From Pusillimonas sp. UBA6240 (GTDB lineage: Bacteria; Pseudomonadota; Gammaproteobacteria; Burkholderiales; Burkholderiaceae_B), in NCBI GenBank assembly GCA_002441445.1, contig DJWC01000097.1:3798-43388 (forward strand): a DNA stretch of 39,591 bases, read 5' to 3'. Under the pieces are notes generated by a model that worked only from the letters and a program-made list of their open reading frames with translations, was not told the origin of the DNA and did no database searches. The translations under genes were made by a program, and so were the position numbers. Shown here piece after piece: positions 24,832 through 32,869 of the stretch (position 1 is the first letter of the stretch; each line of letters begins with the position of its first letter).

Positions 24832-24856
24832 ATACAATATAATTGTATTATAGTAT
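24832..24856. promoter_or_regulatory. Operator-like element B (lactonase/decarboxylase divergent promoter)
   Basis: It contains two overlapping dyads. ATACAATATAATTGTAT (24832-24848) has perfect 7-bp arms with a 3-base centre. ATTGTATTATAGTAT (24842-24856) is the same 15-bp form as elements A and C, matching A at 13 of 15 positions. A plus-strand promoter fits across it: -35 TTGAAA (24827-24832), 16-base spacer, -10 TATAGT (24849-24854). The minus strand has TATAAT-like -10 candidates in the same stretch. Confidence 0.65.
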
Positions 24857-24920
24857 TAATGATGCCTGACGCAATCTGGTTGCGCTGCGCCCCTGTCGAT
24901 ATCTAACGTAGGAATGACTT

Positions 24921-25331
24921 ATGGCTATCCGTCCTGAATTTGAAACCGAACAATTTGAAAAAGGCCTTGCGATCCGGCGTGCGGTGGTGGGCGATGCGTA
25001 TGTCGAGCGGTCTTTGCAGAATGCCGACGATCTTACGGCGCCCCTGCAGAAGCTGGTGACCGAGTATTGCTGGGGGGAAGTATGGAGCAGGCCGGGGCTG
25101 GATCGCAGGACGCGCAGCTTTGTGAATCTGGGCATGCTGATCGCCCTGAACCGGCCGCATGAGCTGCGGCTTCACTTGCGCGGGGCAATAAACAACGGCA
25201 TCACGAAGGAGGAGATCCAGGAAGTTATCCTGCAGGCGGCGATCTACTGCGGGGTGCCGGCTTCGCTGGACGCGATGAAGGCGGCCAAAGAAATCATCGG
25301 AGAGATGGAAAAAGAAGGCGCTTTCCGTTGA
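24921..25331 (+). CDS. Carboxymuconolactone decarboxylase family protein (PcaC-like)
   Basis: A 136-residue AhpD-fold protein, the size of 4-carboxymuconolactone decarboxylase. It carries the family core EYCWGEVWSRPGLDRRTRSFVNLGMLIALNRPHELRLHLRG split over residues about 49-90, with Glu-Tyr-Cys-Trp-Gly-Glu and His near 80 and 84, and the helix EEIQEVILQAAIYCGVPA. True PcaC acts in protocatechuate catabolism, but no other pca gene is present. With a lactonase encoded divergently, decarboxylation or isomerisation of a lactone-related intermediate is plausible. It is read from the promoter overlapping element B and is convergent with the gntR gene. Confidence 0.9.
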   Translation: MAIRPEFETEQFEKGLAIRRAVVGDAYVERSLQNADDLTAPLQKLVTEYCWGEVWSRPGLDRRTRSFVNLGMLIALNRPHELRLHLRGAINNGITKEEIQEVILQAAIYCGVPASLDAMKAAKEIIGEMEKEGAFR

Positions 25332-25375
25332 GCGATGACGCGGCGGGGCGCTTTCACCGGTTTCGGCGCCCGCCG

Positions 25376-26080
25376 TCAGGCCTGCTTTTTTTCCTTCTGG
25401 CTTTCGCGCAGCAGCCGTATCGCCACCGCGGACGCATTGCGCACATGCCGGCTTCCGGCCTGCCGGGCAGCCTTGCCGTCCTTGGCCTTCAAGGCTTCCA
25501 GAAGGTCGCCCAGTTCGGCCAGGCTTTTATCCGCGCGACCCGGGGCCGCCATGGACATCGACCGCAGCAGCATGATTTGGGAGTTCAGCAGCCGCAGGCT
25601 GTTCGTCAGCGCTTCGTTGCCGGCTCCTTCCAGCAGGCAGCGGTAGAATTCATTTTTGGCCTTCAACTGACGCAGGGAATCATCCCGAGTGTGCGAGGCT
25701 TTGAGGTTTCTGTAGGCTTTTTGCAGCGCTTCGAGATGGGCGGGTGTGGCGCGTTCAGCGAAGAGCTGGCTCGCCAGGCCTTCGAGTTCTTCGCGGACCC
25801 GATAAATGCCGTCAGCCTGTTCCGGGGTGACGGTTTCGACGACCGGGCCGCGATGCGGAATCACCTTGATCAGGCGTTCGGTTTCCAGTTGGCGCAAGGC
25901 TTCGCGGACCAGGGTCCGGCTGACGCCCGTCATTTCACATAGTTCGCGCTCCGGCAGCCGTTCGCCGGGATGGAAGCGGCCGGCCAGAATAGCGTTGCGT
26001 ATGCTTTCCGTAACGCTGTGCCGCAGGACAGCAGCGGCGCGCGGTACTTTAAAATCAACGTCAGCGTCTTTGGGGCTCAT
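25376..26080 (-). CDS. GntR-family regulator, FadR/FCD subfamily
   Basis: A 234-residue transcription factor. The N-terminal winged HTH spans residues about 15-80, with GERLPERELCEMTGVSRTLV then REALRQLETERLIKV and a wing ending RGPVVETVT. The C-terminal half is the all-helical FCD ligand domain, with Asp/His candidates for a metal-carboxylate site (LEALQKAYRNLKASHTRDDS, then KNEFYRCLLEGAGNEAL). FCD regulators are usually repressors released by organic acids. The four similar elements at 19274, 24832, 27385 and 31157 are its best candidate sites. AGGGAA precedes the ATG. It lies 106 bases downstream of dctP on the same strand and may be co-transcribed, which would give autoregulation through element C. 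Confidence 0.93.
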   Translation of the reverse strand: MSPKDADVDFKVPRAAAVLRHSVTESIRNAILAGRFHPGERLPERELCEMTGVSRTLVREALRQLETERLIKVIPHRGPVVETVTPEQADGIYRVREELEGLASQLFAERATPAHLEALQKAYRNLKASHTRDDSLRQLKAKNEFYRCLLEGAGNEALTNSLRLLNSQIMLLRSMSMAAPGRADKSLAELGDLLEALKAKDGKAARQAGSRHVRNASAVAIRLLRESQKEKKQA

Positions 26081-26186
26081 GCAGTTTCCCTGTGGTATCC
26101 GATCTAGATGTACGAGCGCGCGTCCCCGTGGCGCATCTTCGCCATCGGGAACGCGGCAGCGTTTAGTTTAGCCCAGCCAGCCCGGA

Positions 26187-27263
26187 TCAGCCCCCCGAAG
26201 CCTTGCCCAACACCTTACGGACGCGTTCTATATAGGCCTTGCCATCGAAGCCGACTTGTTCGGCCCTTTTGTACCAGGCATCGTAGGATGGGCCGATGTA
26301 CTTGTCCTGCATCAGCTTGGCGCGTTCGGCGTCGGGAGCGACCCAGAAGGTGACGCCTTCCGACTCCATTTTCTTCATGGCGTTGCCGACGAATTCATCG
26401 TGGCGGGAAAAGGCTTCCTGCTGGATCTCGTCCATGACGCCGGTAATCTGTTTCTGGATATCGGGCGGCAGCTTTGCCCAGCTGTCGGGGTTGGCGAGAA
26501 TGGCCCAGCCGTTCACCGGGCCCAGGCTCCAGTTCTGCACATTCTTGGCCAGCCGCCAGTATTCCAGCGCGTTGCCCACGCAGGTGGAAGTGAACAGGCC
26601 GTCGATGACGCCCCGTTCGAGCGCGGGATAAATTTCTGGAACGGGCAGGGGCACCGGCTTGCCGCCGAGCGCGTTGACGACTTCGGCGGTCTGCGGATTA
26701 TGGACGCGCAGGCGCTTGCCCTTGAAATCCTCGACCGTCTTGATGGGTTGCTTGGAGAAAAGCTGCTGCGTGCACCAGACGCCGTTGGCCAGGACGATGG
26801 CGTCCCATTTTTCTTTCCAGATTTTCTTGGTGTCCTCGAACCAGAAAGCATCGCCTACCTTTTTGTATTCCTTAGCGTCATTGATCAGGCCCGGCAGATT
26901 GAAGATGCCCATGCGCGGCTCGTCCGCAGCGAGATAAGTATGCAGCGCCGCGCTCATGTCGACCCGTCCCTCCCGGATGGCGGTAGCGATCTGGGCCGGA
27001 GGGACCAGGGAATCGCTGACGGTGACCTTGACCTTGCCTTGCGTGGCCTTCGCCACGCGCTCGGGTACCGACTGGGTGAGGATGGAATACCCATCCCCGG
27101 GGGAGGTGATGACCGACATGGTGAGGTCGTACGTCTGGGCTTCCACCGCGGACGTGTGTAGCCAGCCAGCGAGGCAGAGCGCGGCGCCGAACACACTGGC
27201 CTTTAGCCGCCGGCGCCCGCGTGCAGGGAAATGCGATGCAAATAGTTGATTCGATTTCATCAT
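26187..27263 (-). CDS. TRAP transporter substrate-binding protein DctP-like
   Basis: Periplasmic solute receptor of a TRAP transporter, 358 residues. A long signal region (residues 1-43) ends SAVEAQ before TYDLTMS. The conserved TRAP segments are ERVAKATQGKVKVTVSDSL, the Arg-containing KGKRLRVHNPQTAEVVNALGGKPVPLPVPEIYPALERGVIDG (carboxylate-binding Arg and the family signature) and the C-terminal helices. It probably binds an organic acid. GGAG lies eight bases before the ATG. It is divergent from the fused membrane subunit gene, and element C lies in the shared region. Confidence 0.93.
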   Translation of the reverse strand: MMKSNQLFASHFPARGRRRLKASVFGAALCLAGWLHTSAVEAQTYDLTMSVITSPGDGYSILTQSVPERVAKATQGKVKVTVSDSLVPPAQIATAIREGRVDMSAALHTYLAADEPRMGIFNLPGLINDAKEYKKVGDAFWFEDTKKIWKEKWDAIVLANGVWCTQQLFSKQPIKTVEDFKGKRLRVHNPQTAEVVNALGGKPVPLPVPEIYPALERGVIDGLFTSTCVGNALEYWRLAKNVQNWSLGPVNGWAILANPDSWAKLPPDIQKQITGVMDEIQQEAFSRHDEFVGNAMKKMESEGVTFWVAPDAERAKLMQDKYIGPSYDAWYKRAEQVGFDGKAYIERVRKVLGKASGG

Positions 27264-27577
27264 TGTCGTCTCCGTTATGTGATTGCTCTTGGGTTGAAAG
27301 CGGGGAGCCAGTGCGGGTGGCGCGCGGCTGCGCTGTGCAGCCGCCGGAAATCCGGTCGATTTATTTTTCTTTGGTCATTTAATAATTCGATAATACAATA
27401 TGCGAAGAACAACTGCAATGGATGTATCGTCCATGGATGTAGTGCCGAGGCGTCCGCAGCAGCGCCGCGGGTGCGAAGGCGTCCCCGGCCATAAAACCCG
27501 ACCCGCGCGGCCGCGCAGTTTGCTCAATGGCTGCGCTTCGATTCGACACAAAGAAGCCCTGTGAACAAGGAGGCAAC
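27264..27577. promoter_or_regulatory. Divergent TRAP promoter region with element C (27385-27399)
   Basis: 314 bases between dctP and the fused dctQM gene. Element C, ATTCGATAATACAAT (27385-27399), covers the -10 of a good plus-strand promoter: -35 TTGGTC (27371-27376), 17-base spacer, -10 TACAAT (27394-27399). The sequence on both sides (27355-27405) is AT-rich. Downstream, the roughly 170-base leader of dctQM contains no recognised gene or riboswitch. Confidence 0.6.
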
Positions 27578-29677
27578 ATGATGGTGGTGGATACTTCCGA
27601 TAACCTGGACGTGAGAGGCGAGGAGCGGCGGCCGCCGGCCGCACTGTATCCCTTGTCCCGGCAGGACGATTTTGTGGCGATCCGCGCCATCGTCCAGCTA
27701 GTGCGGGCGGGCGGCGTACTGGCGGCGTTGGCTCTGCTCGCGATGGCATTGATCATGTGCTACGAGATCGGTTCGCGCTCCTTGTTCAATGCTCCCACGT
27801 CCTGGGCGACGGAGATTTCCGCTTACCTGCTGGTGGCCGTGGTTTTCCTCGGATTGGGCGCCGCCCAGGCTAGCAACAGCCACGTGCAGGTCGAGCTGTG
27901 GGTCGACCGCTTGACCCTTGATCGCCGGCGCGCCGTGGAACTGATCTGCCAGTGGTGCGGCCTGCTTTTCGTGATAATCGCCGCCTGGCAGATGGCATCC
28001 TTCAATGTCAGGGAACTGGTGAACGACACCCGCGACTGGGGCCTGCTTTCCACACCTCAATGGATACCGGAACTGTCCGTTTCGGTGGGGCTGACTGTTT
28101 ACGCGCTTTCCATTCTGGTCGATATCTACCGGCTGAAGCCTCCCAAGGGGAACGGGCGCCGCTGGGCCCTGCCACTATTGGCGGTTGTGCTGCTCGCGGC
28201 CCTGATCGCGCTGGGGCGCCTGACCGTACCCATCATGGGCGGGCGTATCGATTGGGGAACATTGTTCATTGTCATTTTCATCCTGTTGGGCATGCTGGCG
28301 TGGAGCGGCCCGCGCATTGCACTGCAGACTGTCTTGCTGATCGGCGGACTGGCGCTGCTGTATTGGCTGGCCCGCGGCCAACCGCTGGCATGGGTGGGGC
28401 TGTTGCTGGTGGCCAGCATGATATTCATGCTGTTGTTCGGCTTGCGGATCGCCTTGGCGCTGGGCCTGGTGGGGATGCTCGGCGTCTACTTCCTGCTTTC
28501 CCGGCCCCAGTTGTCGCTGATTGCGGAGCGGGCCTGGAGCAGCACCAATACCTTCACGCTGGCCGCCGTGCCGATGTTCATCTTCATGGGAGGATTGCTG
28601 CTCCAAAGCGGGATCGTCACCGGCATGTTCGATTCGCTGGTGCGCTGGTTCGGCCGTACGCCAGGCGGCCTGGCCCATGCCAGCGCGGGCGCGTCCGGCG
28701 TGTTCGCCGCGGTATGCGGTTCCAGCCTGGCTACGGCGGCGACGCTGGGCAAGGTGTCTTGCCCCGAAATGATCGCGCGCGGCTATAGCCCCCGGCTTAC
28801 TTACGGGATCACGGGCGCGGGAGCCACATTGGGCATCTTGATCCCTCCCAGCATCCCGATGATTATTTACGGAACGACAGTGGGCGCCTCAGTCACCCAT
28901 TTATTCATGGGCGGCATGCTGCCGGGGCTCCTGTTGATGGCTTTCTTCATGCTGACGGCGCTGGTATGGGCGATGGTCTGGCGCGGCGCGGCGCCCGTAG
29001 GGCGGGCCTACACCATGAAGGAGAAGCTGACCGGGTCCAAGGGCATGCTGCCTTTCGTCATCATCATCTTCATTGTGCTGGGCTCCATGTATGCCGGCGT
29101 CGCCACGCCCACGGAAGCCGCCGCGGTCGGCGCCTTCGGTGCGTTCATTCTATGCCTGGCGCGCAAGACCATCGATATCCGCAAATTGTTCGATATCGCT
29201 ATGGATACCGCGAAAGTCACGGCGATGCTGCTGCTGATCGTCGTGGGGGCGTCGATCTTCAGTTGGGTGTTTGATTACATACGCCTGCCTCGCGAAATCG
29301 TCGGCTTGATCACGGATGCCAGGCTGCCGGCATGGATCGTCATGGCGTTCATGACCCTGGCCTACCTCGTGCTCGGCATGTTCATCGAATCCATTGCGAT
29401 GATGCTGATGACTTTGCCGGTGACATTCCCCATCGCGATGGCGCTGGGCCTGGATCCTATCTGGTTCGGCATCTTCCTGGTTTTGATGATCGAAATCGGC
29501 CTGATCACACCCCCGTTGGGCATGGTGTTGTTCGTGCTGCACAGCATGAGTGAAAAGATCCGATTCGGCCAGATCGTCTCCGGGGTGTTGCCGTTTGTCG
29601 TCGTGATGCTGGTGTTTTTGGTGGTTCTTTACACATTCCCCGAAATCGTCACCTGGTTGCCCAAGCATGCGGGATGA
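27578..29677 (+). CDS. TRAP transporter fused permease (DctQ-DctM)
   Basis: A 699-residue inner-membrane protein. Residues about 40-195 are the small DctQ part with four helices (LALLAMALIMCYEIGSRSLF, then SWATEISAYLLVAVVFLGLGAAQ). From about 290 it is the large DctM part (FGLRIALALGLVGMLGVYFLL, GGLAHASAGASGVFAAVCGSS and later GILIPPSIPMIIYG). Between them lies an extra hydrophobic linker of roughly 100 residues with about four predicted helices (WALPLLAVVLLAALIALG, WGTLFIVIFILLGMLA, LQTVLLIGGLALLYWLA). With DctP it imports an organic acid using the sodium gradient. AAGGAGG lies just before two adjacent ATGs at 27578 and 27581. It stands alone on the plus strand and is convergent with the prpD-like gene. 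Confidence 0.93.
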   Translation: MMVVDTSDNLDVRGEERRPPAALYPLSRQDDFVAIRAIVQLVRAGGVLAALALLAMALIMCYEIGSRSLFNAPTSWATEISAYLLVAVVFLGLGAAQASNSHVQVELWVDRLTLDRRRAVELICQWCGLLFVIIAAWQMASFNVRELVNDTRDWGLLSTPQWIPELSVSVGLTVYALSILVDIYRLKPPKGNGRRWALPLLAVVLLAALIALGRLTVPIMGGRIDWGTLFIVIFILLGMLAWSGPRIALQTVLLIGGLALLYWLARGQPLAWVGLLLVASMIFMLLFGLRIALALGLVGMLGVYFLLSRPQLSLIAERAWSSTNTFTLAAVPMFIFMGGLLLQSGIVTGMFDSLVRWFGRTPGGLAHASAGASGVFAAVCGSSLATAATLGKVSCPEMIARGYSPRLTYGITGAGATLGILIPPSIPMIIYGTTVGASVTHLFMGGMLPGLLLMAFFMLTALVWAMVWRGAAPVGRAYTMKEKLTGSKGMLPFVIIIFIVLGSMYAGVATPTEAAAVGAFGAFILCLARKTIDIRKLFDIAMDTAKVTAMLLLIVVGASIFSWVFDYIRLPREIVGLITDARLPAWIVMAFMTLAYLVLGMFIESIAMMLMTLPVTFPIAMALGLDPIWFGIFLVLMIEIGLITPPLGMVLFVLHSMSEKIRFGQIVSGVLPFVVVMLVFLVVLYTFPEIVTWLPKHAG

Positions 29678-29725
29678 TCGTTATCGCGTGCAACGCGCCG
29701 CACAAGCTCATGGCCGAGCCGGCGA

Positions 29726-31123
29726 TTAGCTCGCGGCCCCGCCGGATGAGGCCGGACGGGCGGCGAGCCTCACCAGGCTTGCGGCATCGTCGGCATGCTC
29801 GATATCCCAGATGCCTGCGATCAGGCGGTCGGGGTCGCAACCGGATCGGCCATAGCGGCACAGATCGCGCAGCTTGGATTCGAGTTCCGCATCCGTCAGC
29901 GGCCGCTTCAACGCGCCGCGGGCGATGTCCACATGCTCTTCAAGGCTTCCGCCGCCGCGCAGCGTGAGCCGGACGGTGGCCGCGTCGATGGCATAGCTGT
30001 CGTCATCACGAAAGCGCAGCCGCTGCCCCAGTGCACGCAATTGCGGGTCGCGGACCGCCTCGTCTGAAAATTCCTCCAGGCCGGCACGGCGGCGTAGCAG
30101 CGCGACCGGGGCCGCATGCTGGGCGCTTACCTGGGATTCCCGGCCGTTTCGGGCGTGAGGCCTGTCCGTGCGTTGCCGCAGCAAGGGATGGCCTGTAAGC
30201 TCGATCAAATCGATATCCGACGCGCCGGCATGGCGCATTTCCGGCCGCGCCGCCAGGGCCAGGCAGGCATCCAGGACTGGATTCAGGACAACGCCGCAAG
30301 GGTAGGGCTTATAAGCGGTGTTGCTGATTTCCCATGTCGCTCCCAGGTGCGCCGTCACTGCCGTGAAATCGGGTTGATCGCCAAAGACGCGCAAAAAGCC
30401 ATACTTGCCCTCCAGAGGCTGGGATGGGCCGTCGAAATTGTTCCGGGCCAGCAGGGCGGAAAGCATGCCGTTGCGCGCGGCATTGCCGACGCTCACGCTT
30501 TTTGCCATGGTGCCCAAGCCCTCGACCAAGCCGCCCGCCTGGCATGCCGCTGACCCTAGCGCCCAGCAAAGCTGCTCGCTTGTCAGCGCCAGCAGTTTTC
30601 CCACGGCCATGGCGGCGCCGAAAACGCCGCAGGTGGAAGTGATATGCCAGCCTCTCCCATAGTGAAACGGCGAGATGGCATTGCCGATGCGGCATTCCGC
30701 CTCGATGCCCAGCAGCAGCGCCAGCAGCAGGTCCGCGCCCTTGACGGGCCTGGTTTCGCTGAATGCGAACAAGGCGGCAGCCACAGGCGCTGTGGGATGA
30801 ATGATGGTGGGGATGTGCGTGTCATCGTAGTCGTACACGTTGGCGCCCATGGCGTTCAATGCAGCGGCGTTAAGGATGTCCGCCCGTTCGCCGCGCCCGA
30901 TGAGCGTGGCCTGTCCCGAGTTGAAGAAGGGCTGATACACCAGCACCGCCTTGTCCAGCGTGGGATCCGTGGCGCCGGCCAGTGCCACCGCGAAGTAATT
31001 GATCAGTGCGCGCTTGGCCTCATGCCTTACATTTTCCGGAACTTCATCCCAACACGCCTGTGCAACGAAGTCGGCGAGGGGCATTGAGACGGAAAGGGAT
31101 TCCAGTGAAAGGGGCGGCTCCAT
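29726..31123 (-). CDS. MmgE/PrpD family protein
   Basis: A 465-residue protein of the family of 2-methylcitrate dehydratase PrpD, cis-aconitate decarboxylase and related cofactor-free (de)hydratases. Motifs include NAMGANVYDYDDTHIPTIIHPTAPV (His/Asp pocket, about residues 98-120), GRGWHITSTCGVFGAA near 162 and YKPYPCGVVLNPVLDA near 280. The ATG at 31123 is chosen over one at 31147 because the latter overlaps a TATAAT hexamer, whereas GGAG and GAGAAG lie before 31123. With the lyase at 19354 it could form a dehydratase-lyase pair acting on a citrate-like acid, but no PrpC or AcnD is present. Element D sits in its promoter. Confidence 0.9.
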   Translation of the reverse strand: MEPPLSLESLSVSMPLADFVAQACWDEVPENVRHEAKRALINYFAVALAGATDPTLDKAVLVYQPFFNSGQATLIGRGERADILNAAALNAMGANVYDYDDTHIPTIIHPTAPVAAALFAFSETRPVKGADLLLALLLGIEAECRIGNAISPFHYGRGWHITSTCGVFGAAMAVGKLLALTSEQLCWALGSAACQAGGLVEGLGTMAKSVSVGNAARNGMLSALLARNNFDGPSQPLEGKYGFLRVFGDQPDFTAVTAHLGATWEISNTAYKPYPCGVVLNPVLDACLALAARPEMRHAGASDIDLIELTGHPLLRQRTDRPHARNGRESQVSAQHAAPVALLRRRAGLEEFSDEAVRDPQLRALGQRLRFRDDDSYAIDAATVRLTLRGGGSLEEHVDIARGALKRPLTDAELESKLRDLCRYGRSGCDPDRLIAGIWDIEHADDAASLVRLAARPASSGGAAS

Positions 31124-31145
31124 AATCTTCTCGGCATCTCCGGGC

Positions 31146-31171
31146 ATTATAGTAAGATTGTATGATTATAC
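31146..31171 (-). promoter_or_regulatory. prpD-like gene promoter with operator-like element D
   Basis: The minus strand reads GTATAATCATACAAT at 31171-31157, followed five bases later by a perfect -10 TATAAT at 31151-31146. Element D would sit in the -35/-10 spacer, where a bound repressor blocks polymerase. Only its right half (ATACAAT) matches the other elements fully; overall it matches element A at 11 of 15 positions. The -35 region is weak. Confidence 0.5.
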
Positions 31172-31223
31172 GACCATAAAGACTGGGACCGCCTCGCGCC
31201 CTTGGGCCGCCGCCGACGGGCGC

Positions 31224-31475
31224 TCATGCCTGAACTCGTCGCAATGCCTGCGGCGGCTGGCCGAGGGCCGAGGACTGCGATTGGCTGCCTGGCCTGCGCT
31301 GGTGAACGACAAGCTGCTGCGCGACGCGCCGGCCGACATCCGGGCCGAGATCGTCCTCGATCAGGGCGATCGCCAGGTCGATGCCCGCTGAAATCCCCGC
31401 CGAGGTCCAAATGTCGGCGGCCGCGTCGAGCAGTTGAAATCCCGGATGGAGCACGATGGCAATGCTTCGCGTCAT
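31224..31475 (-). pseudogene. Remnant of a GlxA-type (DJ-1/PfpI plus AraC) regulator
   Basis: An 83-codon frame with two non-adjacent pieces of a GlxA-family regulator joined. Residues 1-19 (MTRSIAIVLHPGFQLLDAA) are the start of the DJ-1/PfpI domain. They pass directly to DIWTSAGISAGIDLAIALIEDDLG (21-44), which in intact relatives lies some 120 residues later. After RRPGSQSQSSAL the match fades, and the whole C-terminal AraC DNA-binding domain is missing. The remnant cannot be a DNA-binding regulator. It is divergent from the DJ-1/PfpI gene at 31560, which an intact ancestor probably controlled. Confidence 0.75.
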
Positions 31476-31559
31476 GGCAGTTTTCGCCGGATTTACGTCA
31501 TTTCAGCCATGATCGGCTCGCGATATGATTTCAGTCAACCTGGAAGTCGGGAGACCAAA

Positions 31560-32714
31560 ATGAGGAAGCGCACGATTGCCATGTGGGGGCTCATCGCTGC
31601 CGTCGTCGCCGCGTCGGGTGGCTTTGGCCTGTGGCTCGCGACACTGCCGTCCGACGTTGCGGCATCTCCGCCGCCGGTGCCCGCCTCCGAGACGGCGGCA
31701 ATGCTGGAAGCGCTCCAGCCGCCCAAGCGCCAGCGACCGGTCGTTGCCGTCATCGGCCTCAACGATGCGACCGAGACGACCGACTACGTCGTGCCGACCG
31801 GAATCCTGCGGCGCGCCGACGTGGCCGATGTGCTGATGCTGGCGTCCGGCCCGGGCCCGGTGCGCCTCTATCCCGCGCTCAACGCGGTCGAGCCGGACGC
31901 GACGATCGCGGAATTCGACGCTACGCACCCGGACGGGGCGGACTACGTGATCGTGCCGGCGATGAGCCGCGACGACGCCCCCGCCGTGCTTGCGTGGCTG
32001 CGGCAGCAATCGGACAAGGGCGCGACCATCATCGCCGTCTGCGCCGGAGCCAAGGTTGTTGGTGCTGCCGGCCTGCTCGACGGCAAGCGAGCCACGACAC
32101 ACTGGTACTACTTGAAGGATCTGCTCCGGCACAGCCCGACGATCGGCTACGTGGCCGACAGGCGCTTCGTGATCGACGGGCGGGTTGCGACGACCACCGG
32201 CATCACCGCATCCGTGCCCATGATGCTGACCCTGATCGAGGCCATCGCCGGCCGCGAAAAGGCGCAGGCTGTGGCCCGGGACCTCGGCGTCGACCACTGG
32301 GACGCACGGCATGCGAGCAGCGCATTCAGGTTCAGCCGCTCGTTCGCCACCACTGTTCTGGGCAACGTGGCCGCCTTCTGGAACCGCGACGAGTTCGGAA
32401 TCGCCCTCGAACCGGAAATAGACGAGGTTGCGTTGGCTCACGTCGCCGATGCCTGGTCGCGGACCTACCGGTCGAAGGCGGTCACCTTCGCTGCCTCGGC
32501 CTCCGCCATTGCGACGGCAAACGGCATTCGCCTCCTGCCGGGCCAGGTTGCGCAGGCCTGGCCGCAGGAACGCAGCGTCTCGATCTTCCCGGACCGGCGA
32601 CCCGAAGCCGCCCTCGACCTCAGTCTTCAGGCGATCGCCGAGCGATATGGCCAGCGCACGGCCAGGGTGGTGGCCATGCAGCTCGAATATCCGTGGGCGG
32701 AGACGGCGCAATGA
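31560..32714 (+). CDS. Membrane-anchored or exported DJ-1/PfpI family protein
   Basis: A 384-residue protein. Residues 1-25 (MRKRTIAMWGLIAAVVAASG...) are a signal anchor or signal peptide. A DJ-1/PfpI glutamine-amidotransferase-like domain follows, with VVAVIGLNDATETTDYVVPTGIL near residue 60 and the nucleophile-elbow Cys in IIAVCAGAKVVGAAGLLDGKRATTHW near 160. The C-terminal 140 residues (FRFSRSFATTVLGNVAAFWNRDEFG, then a repeat-like second half) are not a DNA-binding domain that I recognise. GGAGA precedes the ATG; longer frames from 31434 lack support. It probably acts in the periplasm; the chemistry is unknown. It sits next to a GlxA remnant and a truncated DHFR-like gene, which suggests an acquired, partly eroded cassette. 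Confidence 0.8.
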   Translation: MRKRTIAMWGLIAAVVAASGGFGLWLATLPSDVAASPPPVPASETAAMLEALQPPKRQRPVVAVIGLNDATETTDYVVPTGILRRADVADVLMLASGPGPVRLYPALNAVEPDATIAEFDATHPDGADYVIVPAMSRDDAPAVLAWLRQQSDKGATIIAVCAGAKVVGAAGLLDGKRATTHWYYLKDLLRHSPTIGYVADRRFVIDGRVATTTGITASVPMMLTLIEAIAGREKAQAVARDLGVDHWDARHASSAFRFSRSFATTVLGNVAAFWNRDEFGIALEPEIDEVALAHVADAWSRTYRSKAVTFAASASAIATANGIRLLPGQVAQAWPQERSVSIFPDRRPEAALDLSLQAIAERYGQRTARVVAMQLEYPWAETAQ

Positions 32715-32869
32715 AAGATTCGCGCAACTTGCCGGGTCGCGTCTGCACGTCTCCCGGCTGACGCTCGGCTTGCATCGCGTGGACAACGCCGTCCGAGTTG
32801 AAGAAGCGAAACGGCCAGTGACCGCACTCCGATCGCGATCCTGGGCCGACAGACAGAAGGAGCATCGAC

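Noticed and set aside
31145..31147. ATG at 31147 as the start of the MmgE/PrpD gene
   Set aside because: It overlaps a perfect TATAAT hexamer and has no ribosome site; the ATG at 31123 has GGAG/GAGAAG upstream.
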